A stretch of 64,000 nt of DNA from Pinus tabuliformis (taxonomy: Eukaryota; Streptophyta; Pinopsida; Pinales; Pinaceae). The position numbers were made by a program, and so were the translations under genes. Numbering within the stretch: the first letter of the stretch is position 1; each line of letters starts with the position of its first letter. The DNA lies in the NCBI GenBank assembly GCA_031772625.1, contig CM062817.1:889438184-889502183 (forward strand). The letters run 5' to 3'. The notes under the pieces are model-generated. The model saw nothing but the letters and a program-made list of their open reading frames with translations, had not been told where the DNA came from and did no database searches. Of this stretch, positions 1 to 10,499 are shown one piece after another.

Positions 1-660
1 ATTGTGTGCATCAACAGACATGTCATTCTCAATTTTCAATTTCAGAAATAAACAAATCTCACTTTTATAAAGGGAGCTAATTGCATGGTGCAATAGCATA
101 TACTAGTATTAACAGTTTTTATCTCAAACTTACAGGCAATAGGACTTCTTTTTACAGCATTTTTCTCATTAAATTTCTTCATTCTATTCTTATCCAATGG
201 GCTTCCAACCATCTCTTGTGTGACTCCCAGACACCTTAACTCTCTCAGATCTGTCGACGACCTCATTGATCCTCCGAACATGAAAGGCGTATACAAGATC
301 CCGTGCTCTTGTGGGAAACCATACATGAGTTAAACTGGCCACTCCATAAAGCTTAGAATTTAGGAGCACTCTGCTGACATCAAACATAATCGTTTTTGTT
401 CTTCAACCCTGGCTAAACATTATAAGAAAACTAAACACCATATCTGTATCAAAGATTCTAGTATCCTTGCTAAAATTGGTCACTACCATCACAGAAAGTT
501 TAGGGAAGCTACCGAAATTGAAAAGTGAACTAACAATCTCAACAAGGATGATGATTGGAGCATTAGTAGGAATTGGATTCCTACTCTGACCTCTAGATTT
601 ATTTCTTCTTGATTCCTCTCCCATTTCCTTTACTGTCTAACCCTTTTACCCCAATCCCCT
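1..660 (-). other. Unassigned region with a minus-strand open frame broken once
   Basis: On the minus strand the frame from 624 down to 190 is open for about 145 codons apart from one TGA at 405-403. It begins with ATG (MGEESRRNKSRGQSRN) and its second part contains VWFPTRARDLVYAF. I recognise no domain. A second minus frame (326-42) overlaps it. A run this long with one stop is unexpected in AT-rich DNA, so a decayed exon or transposon fragment is possible. Chance is not excluded. Confidence 0.22.
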
Positions 661-1109
661 AAAAATGTTTTCCTCTCTTTCCTTTTCCTCTCCCTTTTTC
701 TTTTTTATCCTTTTTATATTATTTATAGCATTAGGTATTAATAAATTGGAACATTTGTTTTAATTATTATTAATATTATTATTATTAATCATTAATATTT
801 GTTAATATTATTCAATCTTTAATACTTGATATTTTAATCTTAGTATTATTTATATCATCAACATTTTCAACTTCTTATTAAATTACTAAAATTATAAATT
901 ATATTAATTTACTGATATTATTAAATTATCAATGTTTATTTAATTTCATCTTTAATAAATTTGGTTAAACATTTTTTAATTTTTGGTTTTATTAATTTTA
1001 TTACTAATTATATTAACTTTAATTTTACGCTTTAATTTTTAATAATTCATTATGAAGATTTTTCATCTTAATATTATTAATAATTTAACCATTAATACTT
1101 CATTTTGTT
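661..1109. other. AT-rich spacer without genes
   Basis: Very AT-rich DNA made of short ATTAAT/TTAATA runs. I see no open frame, RNA gene or repeat boundary. It forms the left flank and target of the LINE insertion. Confidence 0.6.
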
Positions 1110-1128
1110 AATATTATTAAATCTTTAA
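1110..1128. repeat. Target-site duplication of the LINE, left copy
   Basis: The 19-bp sequence AATATTATTAAATCTTTAA occurs here and, unchanged, at 6969-6987, directly after the A-run at the LINE 3' end. Its first two A residues on the right merge with the poly(A), so 17-19 bp are duplicated. This is the signature of target-primed reverse transcription. Confidence 0.93.
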
Positions 1129-1348
1129 CCTCTATCTTTTTTTGACTCTACGCGCAGCTCTGCGGGCTTGACCTAGCTGGCGCGCCCCCCCTTCCTGAGC
1201 TGCCTCCTGCGGCCTCCCTGCCTGGCAGCCTCCTGTTGTTGGGCTCGTCCGTCCCTGCCCCATCCTTCTTGAGCTCCTCTCCCGCTTCAGCCTGATCGAA
1301 GCTGCTCCTTGCTGCGCGATTGCCTGACTTCAGCAGCTGCGCCTAGCC

Positions 1349-2613
1349 ATGGCGCCCCCAGGGGGCCCGGACCCTTTGGACCCTCCTCTGCCCCCACCCC
1401 CGGAGGTGATAGCATTCAAAGCAATGATCGCTTTGAGCTGCAAGAGATCGCCCTCTATCAATCAGCAAAAGTTCGTCAAGAAGATAGATTCCATCCCCAC
1501 GGTAGCCCTTCCTGAAGAAGAAACCTGCAAAGCAGCTTTGAACCTCGCTGAGAGAGGCCTCATAGGCCAGTTCACGGGCCTCTGGCCATCGCCCAAGTCG
1601 GTAGAGGACTGGACACAAAGGAACTGGAAGCCGTTAATCAAAGAAGGTATAAAAAGCTACTTCGTAGGCAAAGGTTTTTTCATCTTTGTATTTGAAAGTG
1701 CAGAGGATAGAAGCTTAATCTTCAGAAACAGACCTTATTTTATGGGCCCCCAAGGTCTATACTTAAACAAATGGTCGCCAGACTTCGACCCAACCCAGGA
1801 TGTCCCATCAGCTGTACCGGTGTGGGTGCGGCTCCCTCACCTCCCCCTACACTGCTGGAACCAGAAGTCACTCTAGATCATCGACAATGGATTAGGGAAA
1901 TACATAGATCAGGCGGTAAGAAAAAATCAATATTCATGTGCACACATCTGTGTCGAAGTCGACCTGGAAGAGGGCTTGCCGGAAGCCATAAAACTTACAG
2001 TCGCAGGCTGGACACATGTCCAAGAGCTGGACTATGAGCAACTGCCATTTAAATGCAGACACTGCCATGGCTACGGGCATTTCGCCAAACACTGCAAGAA
2101 GAAGGCGGAAGAACAGCCAGACAAACAGAACGGCGAGCAATGGACTCAAGTACAAAAAACCACCAATCAGAAGAAAGGCAACGGGAAAGGCACTCAGAAA
2201 GAGACTCCAAGCAGCTCCAATCCCACTCAAGAAAAGATCTCAAATGTTAAAGAAAAGAGCCAGAGCAAGTCAGTCACAGCAGCCTGGAAAATGTGGACCA
2301 AACCGACCCTCCCATCAACAACACAGAAGATGTAGAAATGGCTCATCTGGAAGCCCCCCAAGGAAGCCCCTCCAACCCTTCATATGCAGAAGTAGCAAGG
2401 AAAAAACCAGTTGAAAGCTTTGACTCCTCGGAGGAGGAAACCCTCGAGCAACCCACAAGAAAAGTTGGAAGGAAATCTCATAGAGAAGCAAGGGAAGAGG
2501 AGGCGGAAAGGCTCAAAACTCAAGGGAGCCAGCCTACAATAGAGATGTCAATCGGGAGAAACTCCAGGAACAGGCCCCCAAAGGGGGGCTCCCACCCCAC
2601 CCCTAGTAAATAA
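1349..2613 (+). pseudogene. LINE ORF1 (DUF4283 / CCHC RNA-binding protein), broken
   Basis: ORF1 of plant L1 elements encodes a nucleic-acid-binding chaperone for the LINE RNA. The frame opens at ATG 1349 (MAPPGGPDPLDPP, proline-rich). A DUF4283-like segment follows (about residues 75-175, VWVRLPHLPLHCWN), then a knuckle CRHCHGYGHFAKHC near 2060-2100. One in-frame TAG at 1874-1876 interrupts the DUF4283 end; the frame then continues unchanged to 2335. The acidic, lysine-rich C-terminus (2293-2613, EDVEMAHLEAP, SYAEVARKKP) lies in another frame, so a frameshift occurred near 2250-2300. The stop TAA overlaps the ORF2 start as TAATG at 2611-2615. Confidence 0.85.
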
Positions 2614-5600
2614 TGCGCCTCGTCTCTTGGAACTGTAGAGGTCTGGGAAACCCCTCGAAAGTAGAAGCGGTTAAGGATCTCCTTAAAATAGAACCCTCAG
2701 ACATTCTAATGCTCCAAGAGACTAAGATAGAGGGGAAAGCCCTGCTAGACATCAGCAAGAAGAAATGGAAGAAAAGTACATGAAGAGCAGTCAGCGCAAG
2801 AGGCTCATCTGGAGGGCTGGCAACTCTTTGGACAGAAGATCTCTTCCAGCTGAACAAATACCATGAGACCCAGCACTGGATCTACACGGAACTTACGCAC
2901 TGCACAAGTAAGTTAACCATCTCCCTTTTCAACCTTTATGTACCTGTTCTGTATTCTGAAAAGAGGGACTGTTGGAAATCTCTCACTGAATTCCTTGAGC
3001 AGCACTCCCCTAGCAACATCATTCTTGTCGGGGATCTAAATATAGTTTTAAAAGCAAAAGAAAAAAGGGGAGGAACTAATAACAGAGACCCCATGCTCCC
3101 CATGGTGGAAGACCTCATCCAGCAGTGGGATCTTCTCGATTTCACTCTGGTCAAAGGGTCCTTCACATGGTCCAACAACCGAGTGGGTGAGGACCATATC
3201 TCTGCTCGACTGGACCGTTTTTTAGCCCAAGGTACACTGATGACGAATAAGAAGATAATCACCACCAAAATATTGCCCAAACTGACCTCAGATCATAAGC
3301 CAATCCAGCTTATTCTGGAAGATGAAGAAGATCTCGGCCCAATCCCCTTTCGATTCAGCTCTCTTTGGATAGAAAGGGAAGGCTTCATAGACACAGTGAA
3401 AACTGCATGGGCAAAACCAGTCACGGGATCCTCCAGTTACGTGTGGGAACAAAAGCTCAAAGCCACAAAGCAAGCCCTGAAGGATTGGATAAAGAAACCG
3501 GCTCCAAATCCAACCAGCCAAAGAAAAGAAATTGTACAGTCCCTTGAGGCTCTGCAAGCAGAAATGGAAAGAAGAGAAATCACCCCAACGCTCCTTGACA
3601 AAGAAGTTAAAACTCAATGCTCAACATATCGATCTCTCCGGATGGAGGAAGAGTATTGGCGAACTAAATCTCGAAGTCTGTGGCTGAAAGCTGGTGACCG
3701 GAACACCACTTTCTTCCATCGCCAATATCGAGCAAGACTCTCCAGAAACCATATTTTTGAAATAACAACCTCAAAGGGGCAGATCTGCAAAGGGTTCAGT
3801 CAGATAGTTGAACATTTCAGACAGCTCTACACCGCAGATAACCATGTCAATGAGGAGGAAACTGCTGACCTCCTCTCCAACATCCCTCATCTGGTCAGCC
3901 CTGAAGACAATTCCGTTCTCATCAGCCCCATCACTGAAGAAGAAGTCAGCAAAGTCATTTGGTCTATGGATCCGGACAAGGCCCCTGGGCCTGACGGATT
4001 CACCATTCACTTTTACAAGACCTGCTGGGACATTATCAAAATTGATCTGCTAAAGATGGTAAAAGGTTTCATGGGAAAAGCCAAGGTAGGGGGAGGAACC
4101 AACTCCACTTACCTCGCCCTCATCCCAAAAGAAACCAACCCAGAAACATTCTCCAGATTCAGGCCAATATCGCTTTGTAACGCCTCATACAAAATTCTGG
4201 CAAAGCTGCTAGCTAACAGGATCAAGCCACTGCTCAACAGGCTGATATCTAGCAATCAAGGTGGCTTTGTAGAAGGCAGGCACATCTTAGATAATGTCAT
4301 CCAGGTGCAGGAGATTATCCACTCAAGCAATCAGCGCAAAGAAAAAGGCATGCTGATAAAACTTGATATGGCCAATGCCTTTGACCGTGTCAACCGCTCC
4401 TTCCTCTACAAAGTCCTCCTCTCCTTTGGCTTTTCCCCCCATTTTCTCAATCTTATCACTGCCTGCACCCACAACCCCTGGATTGCCCCTCTTGTAAACG
4501 GCCGACCCTCCTCCTTTTTTCAAGCCCAGAGAGGCCTCAGGCAAGGATGCCCGCTCTCCCCTTTCCTTTACATCCTGATGGCGGACTCCCTCAGTAGAAA
4601 GCTAGCTGCCGAAAAAGCCTCAGGCTCCCTCCCTGGCCTCAAACCCTCCTCATCCTCCCTTGCTCAAAACCACGCTCTCTTCGCGGACGACTCCCTCCTC
4701 CTGGGAGGTGCCTCAGCCAGAATAGCCAAAGCCTTTGATTCTGTTCTCAATTGCTATTGCAGGGTCTCGGGAGCCTCTATCAATAGAAAAAAAAGCGAAG
4801 TCTATGGCTGGAACATTGGGCAGCAGGAGCTCACAAGTATCTCCAATCTGTTAGGCTTTAAAGGACATGCTAAATGGGAAAAGATCAAATACCTTGGCCT
4901 CCCCATCACAAACGGCTTCAACAAGAGGTCGTTGTGGTCTGAAATCATCAGCAAAATAAAAATAAAAATTACAGGTTCGGGAGGATATTGGCTTACAAAA
5001 GCAAGCAAACTCATCCTGATCAAGACTGTCTTATCGGCGCTCCCTATCTACCAAGCAGCCTTCCTTCTCGCCCCCAAAAGCGTAACAGATCAAATCTCTA
5101 AAATTCTCAGGGAATTCCTTTGGAAGGGGGGGAAAGGAAATCAAAACAAGTTTCATTTAGTGAAATGGGACGTGGTCAAGCGCCCAATCTCTGAAGGAGG
5201 CCTCCAGATTCGTGATCCAGCATTAGCCAACCTGGCGTTGGGAGGCAAGATCATTTGGAAACTCTTCAAAGAGCCCAAACACCCTGTCAGCGACACGCTG
5301 AAAACAAAATATGCGCATAACGTCCAGCTCAAAAATATCCAGTCAGCGCATTCAAATCACTACTCCAAGGTATGGAAACTATGCAGTAAAACAATGAGTT
5401 TCTACATGCGCAGCGCGTACAGGATCCCAGGAAGCGGTAAACACATAAATCTATGGCAAGACAGAATTATGAATCGTGATCCCCTCGCGGAAATAGATGA
5501 AATAGCAGAGTTAAAATGTTGGCTTGAACGCGCAGGTATAAAAAGCCTCTATGATCTGTCAAACTGGTATTGCCACGATAACTGGCAAAGCTGGGATTTT

Positions 5601-6844
5601 TTTGGAATTCCAGAGCGACTATATCAGCAGAAGAGCGTCCTAGAAGATCTGTTAGAAGAAGTTGCCCCAGTGAACAGAAAGATGAAGGATAGCTGGGGAT
5701 GGGGGCGTTCTGGAATTTACACAACAGTCGCAGCCTATAATGCCCTTCAACCAAACAGGAACAGTAGTAAACCGCCAGAATTCTGGAAGAAAGTTTGGGA
5801 ACCGCTAGCGCTACCCAAAGTAAACTTTTTCTTCTGGACGCTGGTCCACAACAAGTTGCTAACTGGAGACAATTTGATGAAGAAAAGCATAGCAGGGCCG
5901 CATAGATGCGAGCTGTGTAGAAGTAGCTCAGAAACAGCCAGACATCTCTTTATGGAATGCAAGTTTGCCAAAGAAGTATGGGGTCTCATTCTACAAGAGT
6001 TACAAATCCCAGCCCCCTCTTATAATTCTGTTGTTGATCTATTCGACTCATGGAATCAAAGCTACCCCAGCAAAATTCCCAGCAAGTCCATCTGGAGAAA
6101 AGTCTGGAACGCTATCCCCAAGTTTGTATGCTGGCAGATTTGGTTGACTCGGAATGACTTGATATTCAATGACAAGCTGTAAACTCCTTTCGTGGCAGCG
6201 GCAAAGGCCAAATCCCTTCTCCTTGAAGCAGTCCAACAGCAACATTCTCCAGAAGACTCCTTGCTCCTCCCCGAAGAAGAGAGGTAGTTGGGCCCCCTCA
6301 TCCTCGGAAGCAGTTAACAACCCCTCATTCAGCGAACCCGGAATGGCGCAAAAGGGACTCCGAAGCCAACTTCCATGAATGGTGGCGTCAACAAAAAACA
6401 ACCACGATTTTATTTGATGGAGCCTCCAAAGGCAACCCCGAGACAGCAGGAGCCGGAGGGGTTATCTATGCCCCGGATGGCACAAAAAGGGACAGTTTTT
6501 CCTGGGGCATCGGGCAGAAAACCAACAATCAGGCAGAGATTCAAGGTCTCCTTATAGCTTGTCAAATAGTTAGAGACAGAGGTGACAAAGAATTCCAAGC
6601 ATTTGGAGACTCAGAGATCTGAATAAAAAATTTAAACACGGGCACACTGTTTAACAATGCATGTCTCAACAAATCACTAAACAGATTAAAGAGTGTCCTG
6701 CTTGACTTTGACTCCTACAAATTCCTCCATATTCTCAGAAGCCTGAACAGTGAAGCAGACCTGATGGCAAACAAAGGCTGCATGCTGGGGAAAGGACAAC
6801 TCCTCATAAATGGCGAAAGCTCTTATCATCCCTGTAATCCATGA
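2613..6844 (+). pseudogene. LINE ORF2: endonuclease, reverse transcriptase, RNase H, broken
   Basis: ORF2 nicks target DNA and copies the LINE RNA into it. The start ATG 2613 opens with MRLVSWNCRGLGNPSK, a typical plant APE endonuclease start; ETKIE and LVGDLNIVL are further endonuclease motifs. The same frame continues past a TGA at 2781-2783 to the reverse transcriptase (KAPGPDGF, FRPISLCN, GLRQGCPLSP, and FADD near 4680). A zinc-binding segment CELCRSSSETARHLFMEC lies near 5905-5960. A TAA at 6180-6182 and TAG at 6285-6287 follow. RNase H lies in another frame at about 6404-6844 (ILFDGASKGNP, NNQAEIQGL, GDSEI, NSEADLMANKG) with a TGA at 6620-6622. One frameshift and several stops make it a pseudogene. 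Confidence 0.92.
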
Positions 6845-6968
6845 GGATCCTGAATATTGTATCAGCATAAGAAACAGAAATGGAAGTATTGTAATGATGG
6901 CCGCCATGGCGTGAGTCCAATCTATTCTTCATATTAATAAAAACATACCCATTTCAGTGAAAAAAAAA

Positions 6969-6987
6969 AATATTATTAAATCTTTAA
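6969..6987. repeat. Target-site duplication of the LINE, right copy
   Basis: Exact copy of 1110-1128, directly after the terminal A-run. It fixes the 3' boundary of the LINE and its plus orientation. Confidence 0.93.
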
Positions 6988-7160
6988 AAAGGATTGCAAG
7001 TTGCGAAGCATTATTGATCAGATCAGGAATCTGAAACTAACCTCTACTATTAGTGTCTTTCATGTGTTGAAAATGAACAATATTTTTGCAAATGATCTCG
7101 CCAGCAGGAGTCCTAATGAGAAATGGTATTCCTTCCCTTGCAACTATTCCTTTACAATGG
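6988..7160 (+). pseudogene. Possible RNase H-like fragment of an older LINE
   Basis: A plus frame reads LRSIIDQIRN then SVFHVLKMNNIFANDLAS. This resembles the C-terminal part of plant LINE-type RNase H domains, where an H-x-x-R-x-x-N-x-x-A-D-x-L-A pattern is usual. The catalytic aspartate position appears as N. No upstream part is visible left of the LINE, so this is a short, weakly supported remnant. Confidence 0.28.
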
Positions 7161-7338
7161 GTCTAATATGCAATGTAAATTTTGTTTGTATCTACAGGTC
7201 TTTTGGAGAATCTACACCTCCAAAGACCGTCATGAGGTTACAGATATAGCTGGCCTCGAAGGATTTTCATTGTACTCTCATATTGTACAGTTCACAATCC
7301 AAGTAGGAATTTTTATTTAACACATATTCTCATCACGG

Positions 7339-7341
<3 letters not shown>

Positions 7342-7374
<33 letters not shown>
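7342..7374. repeat. (TA)n microsatellite
   Basis: About 16 uninterrupted TA units lie just left of the hAT target-site duplication at 7377-7384. Confidence 0.9.
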
Positions 7375-7376
<2 letters not shown>

Positions 7377-7384
7377 GTTTTTAT

Positions 7385-8747
7385 CTATGTTCCACCACGA
7401 CTCAGGGATGGGGGGTGCAGGTGCGAGAAGATGCACAGCGAGGACATATGGGAGTACCCTCAAATTAAATTTTAGGAAATTTAGGGGAGATGGGGGGGCA
7501 TCTGAGCATATAATTTTTTTTAATATATATATTCAATATCATATTCAATAATGAAAGTATAAATACATTGATCCATACATAATTGAATAAAATAATGAAA
7601 TATATTGATCCATACTTATCATTCATATTAATGCATCTATCATTCATCCATACCCCACAAGATTCAATAATGAAATATCCATATTCATCATTCTAGAATC
7701 TACATTGATTTAAAAATGAAATTCATCATTCATCATTCTAGAATCTAATTAGTACTAAGCAAAATAGACTATAGAAGATATTGAAGTCTAAAGACTAGAA
7801 TAGTAAATTGATGTAACTCAAACTAAAAAATGGTAAAGAGTGACAAGTCAAAGAATTAGTCTAAGGTCATTGATATCTAGAGTCAAGACTTGAAAGTTAA
7901 AACTGAAAATTAAAAATGAGCAATGAGCATTGAAGGAGCATCACAAGGGAGGAGAGGCAACAATTAACTGGTAAGTCAGTTAGCAATTCGTGGTAAGCCA
8001 AATGGAGAAAGCTTGGTAAGTCGAATGGGTGAGTTAGGGATTGCAAATTAGATTAGGTTTTGATATCTGTAATGTATTTTTCTTTTTAATTTTTTATTTT
8101 TCTTAAGCATTATAGGACAAAATTGAGGGGGAAATCTCCCCCTCTTAAAAGGGATGATTATGGGCTTGGTGCTCTTGATTAAATGCTAGTTCCAAACCCT
8201 CATACTTGATATAAGCCAATGGAAACACTGCAATCCCCCAAATCTTGAAATCCTGAAAATTGTTAAGTCTATTGAATTTTGAATGAGATATGAAATTTTA
8301 TTTTTTTCCATATGAAGTCCGATGAGGTTCGAACCACTATCAAACATCCTAAGTCATTTCATGGTAATGTTAAAAATTTAAGTAAAAGGATGAAAATGAA
8401 AGATAAAGGAGAATGTCACTTTTACTTAAAGATTTTAACATGACCATTATTTACATAGCATTATTAGGCCCCTAGGGTTGAATATTACGCTTCCGCACTC
8501 ATAAATATTGTTTTCATGCAAAATTAAGGAGGGACGCCCAGCCCTTTATAAAGGGGGACACTTAGAAGCACCCTTTTTGGGGAGTTGCGTCCCCCACATT
8601 GGGGAAACGTCCCACTTTCATCTCCCCCTGTCTCCCCAAAAGGGGGACGTGGGGAAACGTTTCCCTAGATGTCCACCCGTCCCAGGTGCATGGGTTGCGA
8701 GAAGTGCATGCACCCCACCCTAGGGGACATGTCCCCATGGAACACTG
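7385..8747. mobile_element. Non-autonomous hAT element with perfect 8-bp TSD
   Basis: The 1363-bp element is flanked by GTTTTTAT at 7377-7384 and 8748-8755. The ends are CTATGTTCC on the left and GGAACACTG on the right; the right end inverted is CAGTGTTCC, so the TIR matches except for two bases at the left tip. Both ends are GC-rich, with repeated GGGGAC/GTCCCC motifs near the right end (about 8525-8740). No transposase is encoded. Bases 8157-8515 match 27780-28165 and 33000-33500, which I read as the 3' intron and last-exon part of a hAT transposase gene kept in deletion derivatives. Confidence 0.88.
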
Positions 8748-8908
8748 GTTTTTATCTAATCTTTTGAATTTAGTTATAGAATAATAATAATAATAATAAA
8801 ATATTATCAATATTAATAACACTATTATCATTAATCGTCCACCCCAAATATTATATTATTCATATTAATTATTAGATATTATATTAATTATTAAGTATTA
8901 ATATTATG

Positions 8909-9343
8909 TGTTAGGATATTCCGACACATAGGAAATAATTAAGTATAACTTGGTCTAGTGTAGAGTTAGGTAAAGCGTGTTTCTTTACTATGTACTTTTG
9001 TAACTTACAATCCGACAATCACGATATGTTCTAGGCATGAAGTGATCCGACAATTCATTCTCTCTTCGGTATTACCAACACTTGATCCAATTGGTCCATG
9101 AATTCTATTTAAAGAGCATGGAGGGTCATTTGTAGGGTGACTGTTCATGAGAGAAGCTTATGTAAATTTTCATTCTTTTATTAATAAATTGCTTGAAGTG
9201 GCCGCGTTGGCTCAGGCCATGGACTGTTTCCCTCTTTGAGGGTTTTAACCATGTCAAGAATATTGGTGTATTGATCCGTGATCTGTTTGTGAGCGGTGTC
9301 CTTTGGTGTTCTATCTGAGGAACTTACCTTGTAAATTCCTACA
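8909..9343 (+). repeat. Probable 5' LTR of the copia element
   Basis: Starts TGTTAGGATATTCCGACAC and ends TTCCTACA, followed by a degenerate initiator-Met primer site (TGATATCGAGCT, compare TGGTATCAGAGC). Length, TG...CA ends and position upstream of gag fit a copia LTR. No second copy exists in the window to confirm it. Confidence 0.55.
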
Positions 9344-9355
9344 TGATATCGAGCT
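9344..9355 (+). promoter_or_regulatory. Degenerate primer-binding site
   Basis: TGATATCGAGCT follows the probable LTR end and resembles the initiator-Met tRNA site TGGTATCAGAGC with a few changes. It would prime minus-strand DNA synthesis for the downstream copia element. Confidence 0.45.
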
Positions 9356-9982
9356 ATTTGAGGGCCGCATCTGTTGGTGATCCAAATCGGAAGCCTGTAC
9401 AACTACATCCGACTGTCGTTTCCTAGATCTATTGCTTCTGACTGCTTTTGGGGCAAGAGGACTACTCTATTGTGTTAGGAGCATCTGTTCTAGTGAGGAA
9501 CCCCTTTCGTTTCACGCGAAAAGGTTTCTGGCAACCCTAGCTACGTCATTTTTAAGATCTAGAGGTATACAGTCTTTATTTATAGTTTTAGTTATTTATC
9601 TCTCTGTTTATTTTGGTTTATTTATCTGTTTGTTTTTTATTACCGGATCTATACCTTTCATTTGTGCGTATGCTCTTTGCCCTGCGACTCTGTGCGATCT
9701 GGGCAAATCAAAAACAGAAAGGACAGATTTTTCTCATGCATATGCTCTTTTCCACCGTGCCTTAGTGTGATCTCAAAAAATCAAACATTGAGGAAAATAT
9801 TTAGTTTCCGGCAAAAGCTAACATCAAGCCATAAGGTTTGGTTTTTTTGTACGTCTGTGTAGGGTTGTGTGTTTTTTTGTTTTCAGGCAAAAAGAGTTTT
9901 TTCAAGTAAGCACGCACCCCAAAGCTTCTGTGACTAAAAAGAAAACCCTTCCTCTTTTCCAAAAATTACTAACCTTTTAAAC

Positions 9983-10268
9983 TAGCTCATTTGGTCCAAA
10001 GTTACTTTATGAGAATAGAGGTCTTGAGTTCAAGTCTTTTTTTTTGTTGAGTTACTTTTTCAAAAAACACATGTAACTTATGTTTTAAAGTTACTTTATG
10101 TAAAAGTGTTCCCACCCATTATAAAAAGTGAGTCACTTATAATTCTAAAGTCTCTTTATCTCTTATTTAAGTTACAGTTTAGTGGGTAGCTCATAAAGTA
10201 CCATTGTAAAAGTGACTTTCACTTATTTATAAAAGTGGGTCACATAATATTTTTTTTTAAATGAGCTA
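9983..10268 (+). mobile_element. Small SINE- or MITE-like element
   Basis: About 286 bp bounded by inverted TAGCTCATTT (9983-9992) and AAATGAGCTA (10259-10268). The left end reads TAGCTCATTTGG, close to a tRNA A-box, and GAGTTCAAGTC at 10026-10036 resembles a B-box, followed by a T-run. These features suggest a tRNA-derived SINE; the inverted ends suggest a MITE. I found no clear target duplication. Confidence 0.4.
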
Positions 10269-10499
10269 ATTAGATTAAGTTTGGAAAGGGGGAGGATTTT
10301 TTTTTTAAATATAACATTATCATTCACTTCCGCACATTCACGCACTTCGTCGTCATCTTCAACAACTTTTCTTCAAAAAGCCATAACAACTTCATCTGGA
10401 AGTCGTTTTCAGAGCCGTTTTTTTTTAGTCGGCCTAATTTTTCGAGATCTTCCATTGAAACACTTAGTTTTAGCATCTACAGCTTCAATTTATGTTAAA

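Larger units (their letters stand above)
1129..6968 (+). mobile_element. Full-length plant L1-clade LINE (non-LTR retrotransposon)
   Basis: About 5.84 kb lie between perfect target-site duplications. The order is a GC-rich 5' leader (about 1129-1348), ORF1 with a DUF4283-like domain and CCHC knuckle, ORF2 with APE endonuclease, reverse transcriptase, a zinc-binding region and RNase H, a short 3' UTR and an A-run. The GC-rich composition contrasts sharply with the AT-rich flanks. The element is complete end to end, but both ORFs carry stops or frameshifts, so it is probably inactive. The intact duplication and few lesions suggest a moderately young insertion. Confidence 0.95.

Noticed and set aside
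3288-6401. Many minus-strand frames opposite the LINE
   Set aside because: They are complements of the well-supported ORF2 and show no domain.
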